Assembly (NCBI RefSeq): GCF_032918005.1
Contig: NZ_CP136628.1
Span: forward strand, 124,001-188,000
DNA: 64,000 nt
Reading direction: 5' to 3'
Source of the DNA: Bradyrhizobium sp. NDS-1
Lineage (GTDB): Bacteria; Pseudomonadota; Alphaproteobacteria; Rhizobiales; Xanthobacteraceae
Shown: positions 17,274 to 26,732 of the stretch, in pieces
Layout: every line of letters begins with the position of its first letter
Position numbering within the stretch: the stretch's first letter is position 1
Translations under genes and position numbers: made by a program
The notes under the pieces: model-generated
Told to the model about the DNA's origin: nothing
The model's input: only the letters and a program-made list of their open reading frames with translations
Databases searched by the model: none

Positions 17274-18074
17274 TCACCCGATCTCGGCGACCGCGGCAAG
17301 AAGGCGCGCGATGTCCTGCGGGCGGGAGAGGCGATGATCGCCATCCTGGATCATGGTCAGCACGACGTCGTCGGCCGGCAGGCGGTGCGTCAGCGCGAAG
17401 GCGTGCTGCCAGGGCACGTCGGGATCCTTCGCGCCTTGCAGGATGCGGACCGGGCAGCCGAGATCGATGGCGCTGCCGAGCACGAGATGATTGCGCCCCT
17501 CCTCGATCAGGTTTCGCGTGATCGGGTAGGGCGAGCCGTCGCCATAGTCCGACGGCCTCATCCAAACGCCCTTGGCCTCGATCTCCCGCTTCACCGCGGG
17601 CGAAAAATTCTTCCACATCAGCTCTTCGGTGAAGTCCGGCGCCGGCGCGATCAGCACGAGTCCGGCAAGCGAGGCCTTGGCTTGTTGTTGCTCTTGCCGC
17701 TTCTTGATCTCGCGCGCGAGCAGCAGCGCCATCCAGCCGCCCATGGACGAGCCGACCAGGACCTGCGGGCCCTCGCAGAACCGCTCGAACACAGCCACGC
17801 TCTCTTCGAGCCAGCGCCCGATGGTTCCATCGGCGAAATCGCCGCCGGATTCGCCGTGACCGGAATAGTCGAACCGGACCATTGCGCGACCGTGCTCCCG
17901 GGCCCAGCCGTCAAGCGCCACGGCCTTGCCACCCTGCATGTCCGACTTGAATCCGCCCAGCCAGACCAGTCCCGGACCTTTTCCGGCGCGGCGGCGCACC
18001 GCGATCCTGCGTGCCGACGGGCCCTCGCCCACTTCGATGAAGTCAGGCACGGCATCGGGAATTATATCGGTCAT
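17274..18074 (-). CDS. Alpha/beta hydrolase
   Basis: This 266-residue serine hydrolase has the nucleophile elbow VGSSMGGWMALLLA, the oxyanion-side WLGGFKSDMQGGKA, an RFDYSGHGESGGDFADG loop, and a C-terminal Asp/His pair in GAKDPDVPW and DGDHRLSRPQDI. The FDYSGHGESGG-type motif and length resemble the ABHD10-like palmitoyl-protein thioesterase group, though substrate is not shown. The ATG at 18072-18074 gives the expected N-terminus. It is divergent from infC. Confidence 0.82.
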   Translation of the reverse strand: MTDIIPDAVPDFIEVGEGPSARRIAVRRRAGKGPGLVWLGGFKSDMQGGKAVALDGWAREHGRAMVRFDYSGHGESGGDFADGTIGRWLEESVAVFERFCEGPQVLVGSSMGGWMALLLAREIKKRQEQQQAKASLAGLVLIAPAPDFTEELMWKNFSPAVKREIEAKGVWMRPSDYGDGSPYPITRNLIEEGRNHLVLGSAIDLGCPVRILQGAKDPDVPWQHAFALTHRLPADDVVLTMIQDGDHRLSRPQDIARLLAAVAEIG

Positions 18075-18323
18075 GGAACGTTTACTCTGGCTGTGCGGTT
18101 TGACCTCTCCGGGGTGCCTCCTGCGACGCAACCGGATGCGGCATTGCCCGTTTGGGACGCTTGCGGAACAGACACAAGGTGTCTATGTCGGTCAGCGTGC
18201 CCAGGCGTGGCCAAAATACCTCGCATTTGAGGGTTTTTCGCGTCTCGCACGAGCGACTTGCTTGCCGGCAACCGCATCTTCCTTCAAGATAGCCGCTTCT
18301 TTCACAACTTTGGAGAACCACCC

Positions 18324-18863
18324 ATTCGCCGTCCTAATAAAGCTCCGCCCGCTGCCAGCAAAGACGGGCCGCGCATCAATGATGATATCCGCAATGCGCA
18401 GATCCAGCTGATCGATCAGACCGGTGACAATAAGGGCACGGTCGAGACGGTCTTGGCCATCAAGATGGCCCAGGAAGCCGGTATGGATCTGGTCGAGATT
18501 TCGCCGAATGTCAGCCCTCCCGTCTGCAAGATCATGGACTACGGGAAGTACAAGTACTCGGCACAGAAAAAAGCCGCCGAAGCCCGCAAGCGGCAGAAGA
18601 CCGTCGAGATCAAGGAGATCAAGCTCCGTCCGATGATCGACGATCATGATTACGACGTGAAGATGCGCGCGATGCAGCGGTTCTTCGAAGAAGGCGACAA
18701 GGTCAAGATCACGCTGCGCTATCGTGGCCGCGAAATGGCGCACCAGGAGATCGGCACCAAGCTTCTGGACAAGATCAAGACCGACGTCGCCGAGCTCGCC
18801 AAGGTCGAGCAGGACGCACGCTTCGAGGGTCGCCAGGTCGTCATGGTGCTGGCGCCGCGCTGA
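18324..18863 (+). CDS. infC: Translation initiation factor IF-3 (ATT start)
   Basis: IF-3 binds the 30S subunit, keeps it dissociated from 50S and checks the start codon-anticodon match. The 179-residue product has the N-domain ([20 protein letters not shown]), the basic linker ([22 protein letters not shown]) and the C-domain ([30 protein letters not shown]). The frame has no nearby ATG or GTG, and the ATT at 18324 follows a GGAG at 18312-18315 with good spacing. That gives a protein the length of E. coli IF-3 (180 residues), whose gene also starts with AUU. This unusual start is a known autoregulation device. Confidence in the ATT start is about 0.85. Confidence 0.92.
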   Translation: MRRPNKAPPAASKDGPRINDDIRNAQIQLIDQTGDNKGTVETVLAIKMAQEAGMDLVEISPNVSPPVCKIMDYGKYKYSAQKKAAEARKRQKTVEIKEIKLRPMIDDHDYDVKMRAMQRFFEEGDKVKITLRYRGREMAHQEIGTKLLDKIKTDVAELAKVEQDARFEGRQVVMVLAPR

Positions 18864-18891
18864 CGCCGGTTTGTTTGGAACGAGAGAGTTC

Positions 18892-18924
18892 AACGGCCCG
18901 TCCGGATCTCCGGCGGGCCGTTTG
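18892..18924 (+). terminator. Rho-independent terminator after infC
   Basis: A strong stem pairs AACGGCCCG(T)CCGG (18892-18905) with CCGGCGGGCCGTT (18910-18922). It has an ATCT loop and one bulged base, followed by a short T-rich tail (TTTGTGT). It sits 28 bp after the infC stop, where a terminator is expected. Confidence 0.75.
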
Positions 18925-18928
18925 TGTG

Positions 18929-19333
18929 TCAGGTCCGCGTCGCCTGCCAGGTGCCGCTGCACTGGTCTCCGAAAATGATCCCCTTCCACGACCCGGTGCC
19001 GTTCACACGGGCGAGCCGGCCACCGCCGCTGGCATGGGACGCGCCGACCGAGACATGGACCGCGACTGCACCGCCGCGATTGACCCTGCCGGAAACCCGG
19101 CCGCCGCCGGCGGACGAGACCCGGCTGCCGGTCACGGCGAACGGGACGCTGTAGCCCGAGCTGCAATTGCCCCGCGTGGTGGCGAAAGTGACATTCCAGA
19201 CGCCGTCATAACTGCCGACGCGGGCGTCGGCGGTCGACGGCAACGCAGCCGTTGCCAGCACGACGAACAGCGCCAGACGGCGCGGGCGGGCGAACGCGGT
19301 CAAAGACGGAAGTAACTGGGAAAAATGGGCCAT
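18929..19333 (-). CDS. Small secreted hypothetical protein
   Basis: I recognise no family in this 134-residue product. A long basic N-terminus and hydrophobic stretch (RRLALFVVLATAALPSTADARVG) look like a signal peptide. The mature part is a Gly-rich, probably beta-structured domain: SYDGVWNVTFATTRGNCSSGYSVPFAVTGSRVSSAGGGRVSGRVN, then GAVAVHVSVGASHASGGGRLARVNGTGSWKG, with one possible Cys pair. The ATG at 19333 gives the simplest signal peptide; an in-frame ATG at 19366 is an alternative. It lies between infC and rpmI on the opposite strand. Confidence 0.55.
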   Translation of the reverse strand: MAHFSQLLPSLTAFARPRRLALFVVLATAALPSTADARVGSYDGVWNVTFATTRGNCSSGYSVPFAVTGSRVSSAGGGRVSGRVNRGGAVAVHVSVGASHASGGGRLARVNGTGSWKGIIFGDQCSGTWQATRT

Positions 19334-19570
19334 TTTGGTCCCGCTCCGGGCGACAGACTTGGACATGAGACTCGGGCATGAGAGACGCAATTTCCGGATA
19401 GTCGCCGGGCAGGTTCCGGCGGTTCATCGTTGCCAATGGGCTTGTCCTCTGGCATAAGCCCAGCCTTCATCGCCCGGCTGATTAAGGGCTGCCGTGGCGG
19501 TGTTTCGTGCGGGTTTCGCGCTTGTTCGTAAAAACCTGAGCACAATCAACGCTCTAACGAGCATTTTGAC

Positions 19571-19604
19571 GGCCAGCCGCCTTCGCGGGCGGATCTCTGT
19601 GGCC
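19571..19604 (+). promoter_or_regulatory. Leader hairpin before rpmI
   Basis: Outer arms GGCCA (19571-19575) and TGGCC (19600-19604) and inner arms CCGCC (19577-19581) and GGCGG (19588-19592) predict a stem-loop just before the AGGAG Shine-Dalgarno of rpmI (19608-19612). In other bacteria L20 represses its own operon through a leader structure. Whether this is such an element is inference. Confidence 0.35.
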
Positions 19605-19618
19605 ATTAGGAGAGCCAA

Positions 19619-19819
19619 ATGCCCAAGCTGAAGACCAAATCGGGCGCTAAAAAGCGCTTCAAGGTGACTGCCACCGGCAAAGTGATGCACGCCCAGCGCG
19701 GCAAGCGTCACGGCATGATCAAGCGGACGAAGAAGCAGATCCGTCAGCTCCGCGGCACCCGCGTGCTGTTCAAGACCGACGGCGACAACGTCAAGAAGTA
19801 CTTCTTGCCGAACGCCTGA
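19619..19819 (+). CDS. rpmI: 50S ribosomal protein L35
   Basis: This is a component of the large ribosomal subunit, 66 residues. The sequence [16 protein letters not shown] at the start and the very basic body with [12 protein letters not shown] are diagnostic of L35. It is preceded by AGGAG and lies 80 bp upstream of rplT, forming the usual rpmI-rplT pair. Confidence 0.98.
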   Translation: MPKLKTKSGAKKRFKVTATGKVMHAQRGKRHGMIKRTKKQIRQLRGTRVLFKTDGDNVKKYFLPNA

Positions 19820-19899
19820 TCGCGTCCACGATCATTGCCAACCGTGCCGCGTCATGCGCGGCAATCCGATAACCAAAGTCATCTCTGAAGGATTTCGTC

Positions 19900-20259
19900 A
19901 TGTCTCGCGTCAAACGCGGTGTGACCGCCCACGCCAAGCACAAGAAAGTCTACAAGGCCGCCAAGGGCTTCTACGGCCGCCGCAAGAACACCATCCGCGC
20001 CGCCAAGCCGGCGGTCGAGAAGGCGATGCAATACGCCTTCCGCGATCGCAAGCGCAAGAAGCGGACGTTCCGCGCGCTGTGGATCCAGCGCATCAACGCA
20101 GCCGTCCGTCCGTTCGGCCTGACCTACAGCCGATTTATCGACGGCATGGCCAAGTCCGGGATCACCGTGGACCGCAAGGTGCTGTCGGATCTCGCGGTCC
20201 ACGAGCCCGCCGCGTTCCAGGCCATCGCCGAGAAGGCCAAGGCCGCGCTGGCGGCGTAA
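19900..20259 (+). CDS. rplT: 50S ribosomal protein L20
   Basis: This is a 119-residue 23S rRNA-binding assembly protein. [19 protein letters not shown] at the N-terminus and the conserved [24 protein letters not shown] in the C-terminal domain identify it. L20 often autoregulates its operon. It ends 8 bp before a convergent small secreted-protein gene. Confidence 0.98.
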   Translation: MSRVKRGVTAHAKHKKVYKAAKGFYGRRKNTIRAAKPAVEKAMQYAFRDRKRKKRTFRALWIQRINAAVRPFGLTYSRFIDGMAKSGITVDRKVLSDLAVHEPAAFQAIAEKAKAALAA

Positions 20260-20267
20260 GGCTTGCG

Positions 20268-20681
20268 CTAGCGGGCCTTCTGGCCCGCAGCCTGCAGCGC
20301 GCGTTGCGAGTAACGCTGGGCGACCTCCGCCCGGCAGAATGCCGTAAACGACCGATACATGGTGCCGGACTTGCTCCGGTACTTGACGTCGCATGCGTGC
20401 ATCTCGCGCTTGTAGGCCTGCGCCCGCGCGGCGCTGAGGCCGGGCTTGAAATCCGCCTCGCACTTCGTCTCGACGGCGGCGCCGAGCTCGACATCGCCGC
20501 TCGCGGTCAACTGGCAGTCCCTGAAGACCTTCATCGCGCTTTCGCAACTCTTCTGGCTGCTGATGGCGGCCGCGACCTCGTCCAGCGTCATCGATTGCTC
20601 CATGCAGACCATGGCGCGCGCCGGGGTACCGGCAATGGACAGAACAGCGGCCAGAACGGCCCAACAGCATTTCGAAGGCAT
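20268..20681 (-). CDS. Secreted Cys-containing hypothetical protein
   Basis: The 137-residue product is not recognised as a named family. A signal peptide ([19 protein letters not shown]) is followed by a helical domain with [47 protein letters not shown] and [15 protein letters not shown], so Cys residues could form disulfides in the periplasm. A GAGGAG motif lies a short distance upstream of the ATG at 20681, supporting that start. It is divergent from pheS and convergent with rplT. Function unknown. Confidence 0.6.
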   Translation of the reverse strand: MPSKCCWAVLAAVLSIAGTPARAMVCMEQSMTLDEVAAAISSQKSCESAMKVFRDCQLTASGDVELGAAVETKCEADFKPGLSAARAQAYKREMHACDVKYRSKSGTMYRSFTAFCRAEVAQRYSQRALQAAGQKAR

Positions 20682-20833
20682 CGCGAAGGTCTCCTCGTAT
20701 CCTTCCTTGGTGGCCCGCGCTCTCGCGAGGTTCACCCCGGCCAAGCGGGAGCCCCAAAACACCGGGTTTTTGCTTGACGTTACGCCCTTCCGGCGGCGAC
20801 AACCCAGCCGAATTTGGAGCCAAGGATTTGACT

Positions 20834-21916
20834 GTGTCCGACCTCGCAACGCTCGAAACATCCATCCTCGACCAGATCGCCGCCACCGGCGATGAAGCCG
20901 CGCTCGAAGCGGTGCGCGTCGCAGCCCTCGGCAAGAAGGGCTCGATCTCGGCGCTGCTCGCCACGCTCGGCAAGATGTCGCCCGACGAGCGCAAGACGCA
21001 AGGCGCGGCGATCAACCAGGCCAAGGACAAGATCACCGAGGCGCTCGCCGCACGACGCGATGTGCTGAAGTCCGCGGCGCTCGATGCGCGGCTGGCGTCG
21101 GAGACCGTCGACGTCACCCTGCCGCTGCGCGACGCGCCGACCGAGGCCGGCCGCATTCATCCGCTGAGCCAGGTCTGGGACGAGCTGACCACGATCTTCG
21201 CCGACATGGGCTTCTCGGTGGCCGAAGGCCCGGATATCGAGACCGACGATTACAACTTCACCAAGCTGAATTTCCCCGAAGGCCATCCCGCGCGCGAGAT
21301 GCACGACACCTTCTTCTTCCATCCGAAAGAAGACGGCTCGCGCATGCTGTTGCGCACGCACACCTCGCCGGTGCAGGTGCGCACCATGCTGAGCCAGAAG
21401 CCGCCGATCCGCGTGATCTGCCCGGGCCGCACCTATCGCATCGATTCGGACGCGACCCACACGCCGCAATTCCACCAGGTCGAGGGCCTCGTCATCGACA
21501 AGACCTCGCATCTCGGCCACCTCAAATGGATCCTGCACGAGTTCTGCAAGGCGTTCTTCGAGGTCGACCACATCAACATGCGCTTCCGGCCCTCGTTCTT
21601 CCCGTTCACCGAGCCGTCGCTGGAAGTCGACATCCAGTGCCGCCGCGACAAGGGCGAGATTCGCTTCGGCGAGGGCGAGGACTGGCTCGAGATTCTCGGC
21701 TGCGGCATGGTGCATCCGAACGTGCTGCGCGCTTGCGGCATCGATCCCGACGAGTATCAGGGCTTCGCCTGGGGCATGGGCATCGACCGCATCGCCATGC
21801 TGAAATACGGCATCGCCGATCTGCGCCAGCTGTTCGACAGCGACGTCCGCTGGCTGTCCCATTACGGCTTCAAGCCGCTCGAAGTGCCGACGCTTGCCGG
21901 AGGGCTGAGCTCGTGA
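20834..21916 (+). CDS. pheS: Phenylalanine--tRNA ligase alpha subunit
   Basis: This is the alpha chain of the heterotetrameric class II synthetase that charges tRNA-Phe. The 360-residue product has an N-terminal coiled coil (about 1-85) and the catalytic core: [28 protein letters not shown], motif 2 [28 protein letters not shown], and motif 3 [18 protein letters not shown]. The GTG at 20834 is preceded by AAGGA and gives the normal N-terminus. The stop overlaps the pheT start (GTGA). Confidence 0.96.
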   Translation: MSDLATLETSILDQIAATGDEAALEAVRVAALGKKGSISALLATLGKMSPDERKTQGAAINQAKDKITEALAARRDVLKSAALDARLASETVDVTLPLRDAPTEAGRIHPLSQVWDELTTIFADMGFSVAEGPDIETDDYNFTKLNFPEGHPAREMHDTFFFHPKEDGSRMLLRTHTSPVQVRTMLSQKPPIRVICPGRTYRIDSDATHTPQFHQVEGLVIDKTSHLGHLKWILHEFCKAFFEVDHINMRFRPSFFPFTEPSLEVDIQCRRDKGEIRFGEGEDWLEILGCGMVHPNVLRACGIDPDEYQGFAWGMGIDRIAMLKYGIADLRQLFDSDVRWLSHYGFKPLEVPTLAGGLSS

Positions 21917-24321
21917 AATTCACTCTTTCCTGGCTGAAGGACCATCTCGACACCGACGAGCCGCTGGACAAGCTCGCCGAGAAGCTCACCATGATCGGGC
22001 TCGAGGTCGAGAACATCGAGGACAAGGCGAAGGCGCTCAAGCCCTTCACCATCGCGAAGGTGATCTCGGCCGAGCAGCATCCGAATGCGGATCGGCTGCG
22101 GGTCTGCATGGTCGACACTGGCGACGGTGGCGCGCCGGTCCAGGTGGTGTGCGGCGCGCCGAATGCGCGCGCGGGCCTCGTCAGCGTGTTCTCGCCGCCC
22201 GGGACCTATATCCCAGGCAAGGACATCACGCTCGGTGTCGGCACCATCCGCGGTGTCGAGAGCCGCGGCATGCTGTGCTCGGCGGCGGAGCTGCAGATCT
22301 CCAACGATCATGACGGCATCATGGAATTGCCGGCCGATGCGCCGCTCGGCGCTGCTTACGCCGAATGGGCGGGGCTCGGCGATCCCGTGGTCGAGATCAA
22401 CCTGACGCCGAACCGCCAGGACTGTACCGGCGTGCACGGCATCGCGCGCGACCTCGCCGCCGCCGACATGGGCAAGTTCAAGGACCCCACCGTCAAGCCG
22501 ATCAAGGGCGAGTTTCCCTGCCCGGTGAAAGTCACGGTCGAGGATTCCGCGCTCTGTCCGGGCTTCGCGCTTCGCCTCGTGCGCGGCGTCAAGAACGGGC
22601 CGTCGCCGGAATGGCTGCAGAAGCGGCTGACCGCGATCGGGCTGCGGCCCATCAACGCGCTGGTCGACATCACCAACTTCATGACCTACGACCGCGCGCG
22701 TCCGCTGCACGTGTTCGACGCGAAGAAGGTGAAGGGCAATCTCGTCGTGCGCCGGGCTCGCGACGGCGAGAGCCTGCTCGCGCTCGACGGCCGCACCTAC
22801 AATCTCGATCCGTCGATCTGCGTGATCGCGGACGAGCACGGCGTCGAATCGCTCGCCGGCATCATGGGCGGCGAGGCCTCGGGCTGCGATGAAAACACCA
22901 CCGACGTGCTGATCGAATCGGCGCTGTGGAACGAGATCAACATCGCCCAGACCGGCCGCAAGCTCGGCATCAATTCCGATGCGCGCTATCGCTTCGAGCG
23001 CGGCGTCGATCCGGCCTTCATGGTGCCGGGCCTCGAGCTCGCGACCAAGCTGGTGATGGAGATGTGCGGCGGCACGCCGTCCGAAACCGTCGTGGTCGGC
23101 AAGGCCTTCGGCGACGATCATTTGATCGAATTCCCGATCACCGAGGTCAAGCGTCTGTCCGGCATCGAGGTGCCGCAGCCGGAGATGAAGCGCATCCTGA
23201 CCCATCTCGGCTTCATGATGGCAGGCCCCGGTCCGGTCGTGAAGGTCGCGGTGCCTTCGTGGCGCTCGGACGTGCACGGCAAGGCCGACATCGTCGAGGA
23301 AATCGTCCGCATCTTCGGCGTCGACAAGGTGCCGATGACGCCGTTCGAACGCGGCGAGGACGCACGCAAGCCGGTGCTGACATCGCTTCAGCTGCGCACC
23401 CGCCGCGCCAGGCGCGCGCTCGCAAGCCGCGGCATCATCGAAGCGGTGACATGGTCCTTCATCACGAAGTCCGCAGCGCAATTGTTCGGCGGCGGGCAGC
23501 GCGAGCTCGAAGTCGCCAACCCGATCGCGTCGGATCTCTCCGACATGCGTCCGACCCTGCTCGCGGGTCTGATCACGGCCGCGCAGGCGAATGCCAATCG
23601 CGGCGTGAGCGATGTGGCATTGTTCGAGGTCGGTCAGGTCTTCAAAGGTGATCGCCCGCAGGATCAGTTCATGGCTGCAAGCGGCGTTCGCCGCGGCTTT
23701 GCCTCGTCGGAAGGCCTGGGACGGCACTGGTCCGGTTCGACGCAGGCAAATGTGTTCGGCGCCAAGGCGGATGCGCTGGCGGTGCTGGCTGCCGCAGGCG
23801 CGCCGATGCAGGCGCTGCAGATCGTCGCGGGCGGCCCGAAATGGCTGCATCCCGGACGATCCGGCACGATCCAGATCGGTCCGCAAAACGTGCTCGGCAC
23901 TTTCGGCGAAGTGCACCCCAGAGCGCTCGAGGCGCTCGGCGCCGATGGGCCGCTTGTCGTGTTCGAGGTGATCCTCGACCGCATCCCCGAGGCGAAGAAG
24001 AAGCCGACGCGCGCCAAGCCCTTGATCGAGCTCTCGGCGTTCCAGCCGGTGTCGCGCGACTTCGCTTTCATTGTCGACCGCGCCGTCAAGGCCGGCGACA
24101 TCGTCCGCGCGGCGCAAGGCGTCGACAAGAAGCTGATCACCGGCGTCAATGTCTTCGACGTCTACGAAGGCAAGGGCATCGACGACGGCAAGAAGTCGAT
24201 CGCCATCGCGGTCACGCTTCAGCCGCGCGAGAAAACCCTGACCGATCAGGAGATCGAGGCCGTCGGCGCCAAAATCGTGGCCGAGGTCACCAAGAAGACC
24301 GGCGGCACGTTGCGCGGATGA
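21913..24321 (+). CDS. pheT: Phenylalanine--tRNA ligase beta subunit
   Basis: This is the beta chain of PheRS, 802 residues, with full-length domain order. An EMAP/tRBD domain comes early ([30 protein letters not shown]). The B3/B4 editing domain includes [16 protein letters not shown] and [13 protein letters not shown], then B5 and a core-like domain. A C-terminal ferredoxin-like anticodon-binding domain ([25 protein letters not shown]) ends it. It is translationally coupled to pheS and overlaps the next gene by ATGA. Confidence 0.96.
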   Translation: MKFTLSWLKDHLDTDEPLDKLAEKLTMIGLEVENIEDKAKALKPFTIAKVISAEQHPNADRLRVCMVDTGDGGAPVQVVCGAPNARAGLVSVFSPPGTYIPGKDITLGVGTIRGVESRGMLCSAAELQISNDHDGIMELPADAPLGAAYAEWAGLGDPVVEINLTPNRQDCTGVHGIARDLAAADMGKFKDPTVKPIKGEFPCPVKVTVEDSALCPGFALRLVRGVKNGPSPEWLQKRLTAIGLRPINALVDITNFMTYDRARPLHVFDAKKVKGNLVVRRARDGESLLALDGRTYNLDPSICVIADEHGVESLAGIMGGEASGCDENTTDVLIESALWNEINIAQTGRKLGINSDARYRFERGVDPAFMVPGLELATKLVMEMCGGTPSETVVVGKAFGDDHLIEFPITEVKRLSGIEVPQPEMKRILTHLGFMMAGPGPVVKVAVPSWRSDVHGKADIVEEIVRIFGVDKVPMTPFERGEDARKPVLTSLQLRTRRARRALASRGIIEAVTWSFITKSAAQLFGGGQRELEVANPIASDLSDMRPTLLAGLITAAQANANRGVSDVALFEVGQVFKGDRPQDQFMAASGVRRGFASSEGLGRHWSGSTQANVFGAKADALAVLAAAGAPMQALQIVAGGPKWLHPGRSGTIQIGPQNVLGTFGEVHPRALEALGADGPLVVFEVILDRIPEAKKKPTRAKPLIELSAFQPVSRDFAFIVDRAVKAGDIVRAAQGVDKKLITGVNVFDVYEGKGIDDGKKSIAIAVTLQPREKTLTDQEIEAVGAKIVAEVTKKTGGTLRG

Positions 24322-25088
24322 GTCCTGCTGACTTCCTTCCGAAGGACGTCAACCTCACGATCGCGGCGGCGCTCTGCGCCGTCGCTTTCGTTTCCGGCAC
24401 CGCGCGCGGCTTTTCCGGCTTCGGCTCGGCGCTGATCTTCATGCCGCTGGCGAGCAGTATCGCGGCGCCGCGGCTGGTTGCCGCCCTGCTGCTCGTCATC
24501 GATTTCATCGCGGCCGCGCCGCTGCTGCCGGACGCATGGCGGAAGGCTGACCGCAAGGCCACCGCGGTGATCGTGCTGGGTGCGCTGGTCGGCGTCCCCG
24601 TCGGCACTTATTTCCTCAGCGTGCTCGAGCCCGTCACGACGCGCTGGATCATCTCCTGTTTCGTCGCCGCGCTGTTGCTTCTGCTGCTGTCGGGCTGGCG
24701 CTATCGCGGCAAGGACCACGCCTGGCTCTCGGTCGGCATCGGCAGCCTCTCTGGCTTCTGCAGTGGCCTCGCACAGACCGGCGGTCCGCCGATCGTCGGC
24801 TATTGGCTCGGCCGCCCCATCGCTCCGATCGTCGCCCGCGCCAATATCGTACTGTTCTTCGGCGCGTCGGATTTCTTCTCGATGGTCAGCTACGCGGCCA
24901 CCGGCCTGATCTCGCGCGAGTCGCTGCTGCTATCGCTCATCGTCGGCCCGGTCTATGCGGCGGGTGTCGCGTTCGGAGCCTCGCTGTTCGGCCGGGCCAG
25001 CGAGCGGGTGTTTCGCGGCATCTGCTACGCGCTGATTGCGATGGCGGTGATTGCCGGGCTGCCGGTGCTGGACGGGCTGTTGCGATAA
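24318..25088 (+). CDS. TauE/SafE-family permease
   Basis: This inner-membrane transporter has 256 residues and about eight hydrophobic helices. The repeated motif appears as [18 protein letters not shown] at the N-terminus and [16 protein letters not shown] in the second half. Members export sulfite or sulfoacetate or take up small organic acids, so the substrate is unassigned. The ATG at 24318 overlaps the pheT stop (ATGA), suggesting read-through expression from pheST. Confidence 0.83.
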   Translation: MSPADFLPKDVNLTIAAALCAVAFVSGTARGFSGFGSALIFMPLASSIAAPRLVAALLLVIDFIAAAPLLPDAWRKADRKATAVIVLGALVGVPVGTYFLSVLEPVTTRWIISCFVAALLLLLLSGWRYRGKDHAWLSVGIGSLSGFCSGLAQTGGPPIVGYWLGRPIAPIVARANIVLFFGASDFFSMVSYAATGLISRESLLLSLIVGPVYAAGVAFGASLFGRASERVFRGICYALIAMAVIAGLPVLDGLLR

Positions 25089-25092
25089 ACCG

Positions 25093-25129
25093 CTGCCGTC
25101 GTTACTGCGAACGCAGGGACGACAGCGGA
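25093..25129. repeat. Short palindromic repeat (family B-like, copy 3)
   Basis: It carries GCTGCCGTCGT and GGACGACAGCGG arms around TACTGCGAACGCA. It lies between the convergent TauE-like and amine oxidase-like genes, where it may also terminate transcription. It resembles copies at 27719-27744 and 46242-46269. Confidence 0.6.
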
Positions 25130-25151
25130 GTGTTTTGGCGACTTAGTTGCC

Positions 25152-26540
25152 CTATTGCCGCGGCGCCCTACGCTTCTTCGTCGACTGCGTCGGTGCATCC
25201 GCCGGATCATCCTTGAGCGCGCCGATCTTGCGCAGGGCCGCATCCGCGGCTCGTTCGCCGCTTTCCCAGGCGCCATCGACAGTGCCCCACAGCGTCTCAT
25301 GGGTTGCCTCGCCGGCGAGAAACACATTGCCTATCGGCTCCGCCAAGACCCTTCGCGAGAGTTGACCGCCGGGGGAGGCCGCCGACATGGCGCCCATCAC
25401 GAAAGGCGAGGCATTCCAGCGCGTGGCGCTGGTCTTCTGCACGGCGGAAGCGGCCTCGCTGCCGAATAATTTCGCGATCCATTCCCTGGCGAAGGACGCC
25501 ATCGCCTTTTCGCCCTGCTCGGAGAGATCGCGGCCGAACGCGCCGCCGACGTCGATGGAGCAGAGCGAGGAGCCCCCGATATTGGCGAACATGAGCGCCG
25601 TGCGCGTCGAATTGCTCTGCTCGATCAGGATATCGTCGCGCGACAGACCGAGCGGATTGCCCGGCAATTGCAGCATGATACGATCGTAGCTGCCGAGGCC
25701 GAGTTTTGACGCCGCATCCAGCGTGCGCTTGGGGATGTCGGGCGTGAACTTGATCGCGCCTGATATCAGCACATTGGTCGAGACCGTGACGATGACCGCG
25801 CGCGCGGCAATCTTGCCGGCCTGCGTCTCCACGCTGACGTCGCGGTTGCTCCAGGCGATACGGCTCGCGGGCGTCGACAGCGCCATCGGCGCCTGCTCGC
25901 CGAGCTTCGTGATCAGCGTGCCCAAGCCCTGACGGCAGGCGATCGCCGCGTTGCGATCCTGCGCACGTCCCTTGTCGATGGCGGACAGCTCCTTCAGGTC
26001 CTTGCCGGCGAAGCCCGCGCCCAGCATGAACTCGGCCGTGCCCGCCCAGTCGCCGAGATCCTTTGGCAGCACGGACGCGCAAGAGCTGTCCAGCTTGGCC
26101 CGCGCGGCCTCGTCGATGGCACGGTTGGCCCGCACCAGCGCAGCCAGGAATTGCTCGGTCTCGCCGGCGCGCGCGTTGCGGCGGCCGATGCGCATCTTCT
26201 GGCCCGACGGCGCCGGCAGCACGTCGAGCCCCGCGCTACGCGCCAGCCGGATCATCGGATTGGTGTCGGGATTGTGCATCCAGCGCGCGCCGCGGTCGAA
26301 CGGCGTGTCGAAGGTCGTGCTGTCGGTGATGCAGCGGCCGCCGATCTGGGGCGCCGCCTCCACCACGATGACCTTGCGGCCCGTGGCCATGATACGCCGC
26401 GCCGCAGCGATGCCGGCTGCCCCCGCTCCGATCACGGCGATGTCAGCCTCGCGCGGCAGCGGCGCGGCGGTTGCCCGCAGGACCGGCATCGCGGCAAGGA
26501 CCGCCGACGCCGAAAGGAAACCGCGGCGCGTGATTGTCAT
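25152..26540 (-). CDS. Tat-exported flavin amine-oxidase-like protein
   Basis: This flavoprotein oxidoreductase of the monoamine oxidase/phytoene desaturase superfamily has 462 residues. A twin-arginine signal (TITRRGFLSASAVLAAMPV) precedes the FAD motif ADIAVIGAGAAGIAAARRIMATGRKVIVVEAAPQIGGRC. The C-terminal FAD site is EPIGNVFLAGEATHETLWGTVDGAWESGERAA. Its substrate is probably an amine but is not shown. The ATG at 26538-26540 gives the intact Tat signal. A basic tail (STKKRRAPRQ) ends it. Confidence 0.82.
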   Translation of the reverse strand: MTITRRGFLSASAVLAAMPVLRATAAPLPREADIAVIGAGAAGIAAARRIMATGRKVIVVEAAPQIGGRCITDSTTFDTPFDRGARWMHNPDTNPMIRLARSAGLDVLPAPSGQKMRIGRRNARAGETEQFLAALVRANRAIDEAARAKLDSSCASVLPKDLGDWAGTAEFMLGAGFAGKDLKELSAIDKGRAQDRNAAIACRQGLGTLITKLGEQAPMALSTPASRIAWSNRDVSVETQAGKIAARAVIVTVSTNVLISGAIKFTPDIPKRTLDAASKLGLGSYDRIMLQLPGNPLGLSRDDILIEQSNSTRTALMFANIGGSSLCSIDVGGAFGRDLSEQGEKAMASFAREWIAKLFGSEAASAVQKTSATRWNASPFVMGAMSAASPGGQLSRRVLAEPIGNVFLAGEATHETLWGTVDGAWESGERAADAALRKIGALKDDPADAPTQSTKKRRAPRQ

Positions 26541-26732
26541 GTCATGGTTTCCGAGGACTTGCGGCGAACGGGAACAGTCAGCGAACCTTGCCGCATCTGA
26601 TGTTGCACAGCAACCATCATGGTGAATCAATCGTGCTTGACCTCACGGAGTGATGAACCGAATTGCAACACGTTTCGACCATGATAGAGAAGGGAAAAAG
26701 ACGGCCGGAAAAGGCCGTGGGGGGAGTTTGAA

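Noticed and set aside
15662..17521. 619-codon open frame across several genes
   Set aside because: It spans a palindrome and the thioesterase-like and SnoaL-like genes in the wrong frame, with a composition shift.
21862..24117. 751-codon open frame on the minus strand
   Set aside because: It lies fully antisense to pheT, whose protein is recognisable throughout. The antisense frame is Arg/His/Gly/Asp-rich with no domain pattern, as expected from high-G+C codon bias.
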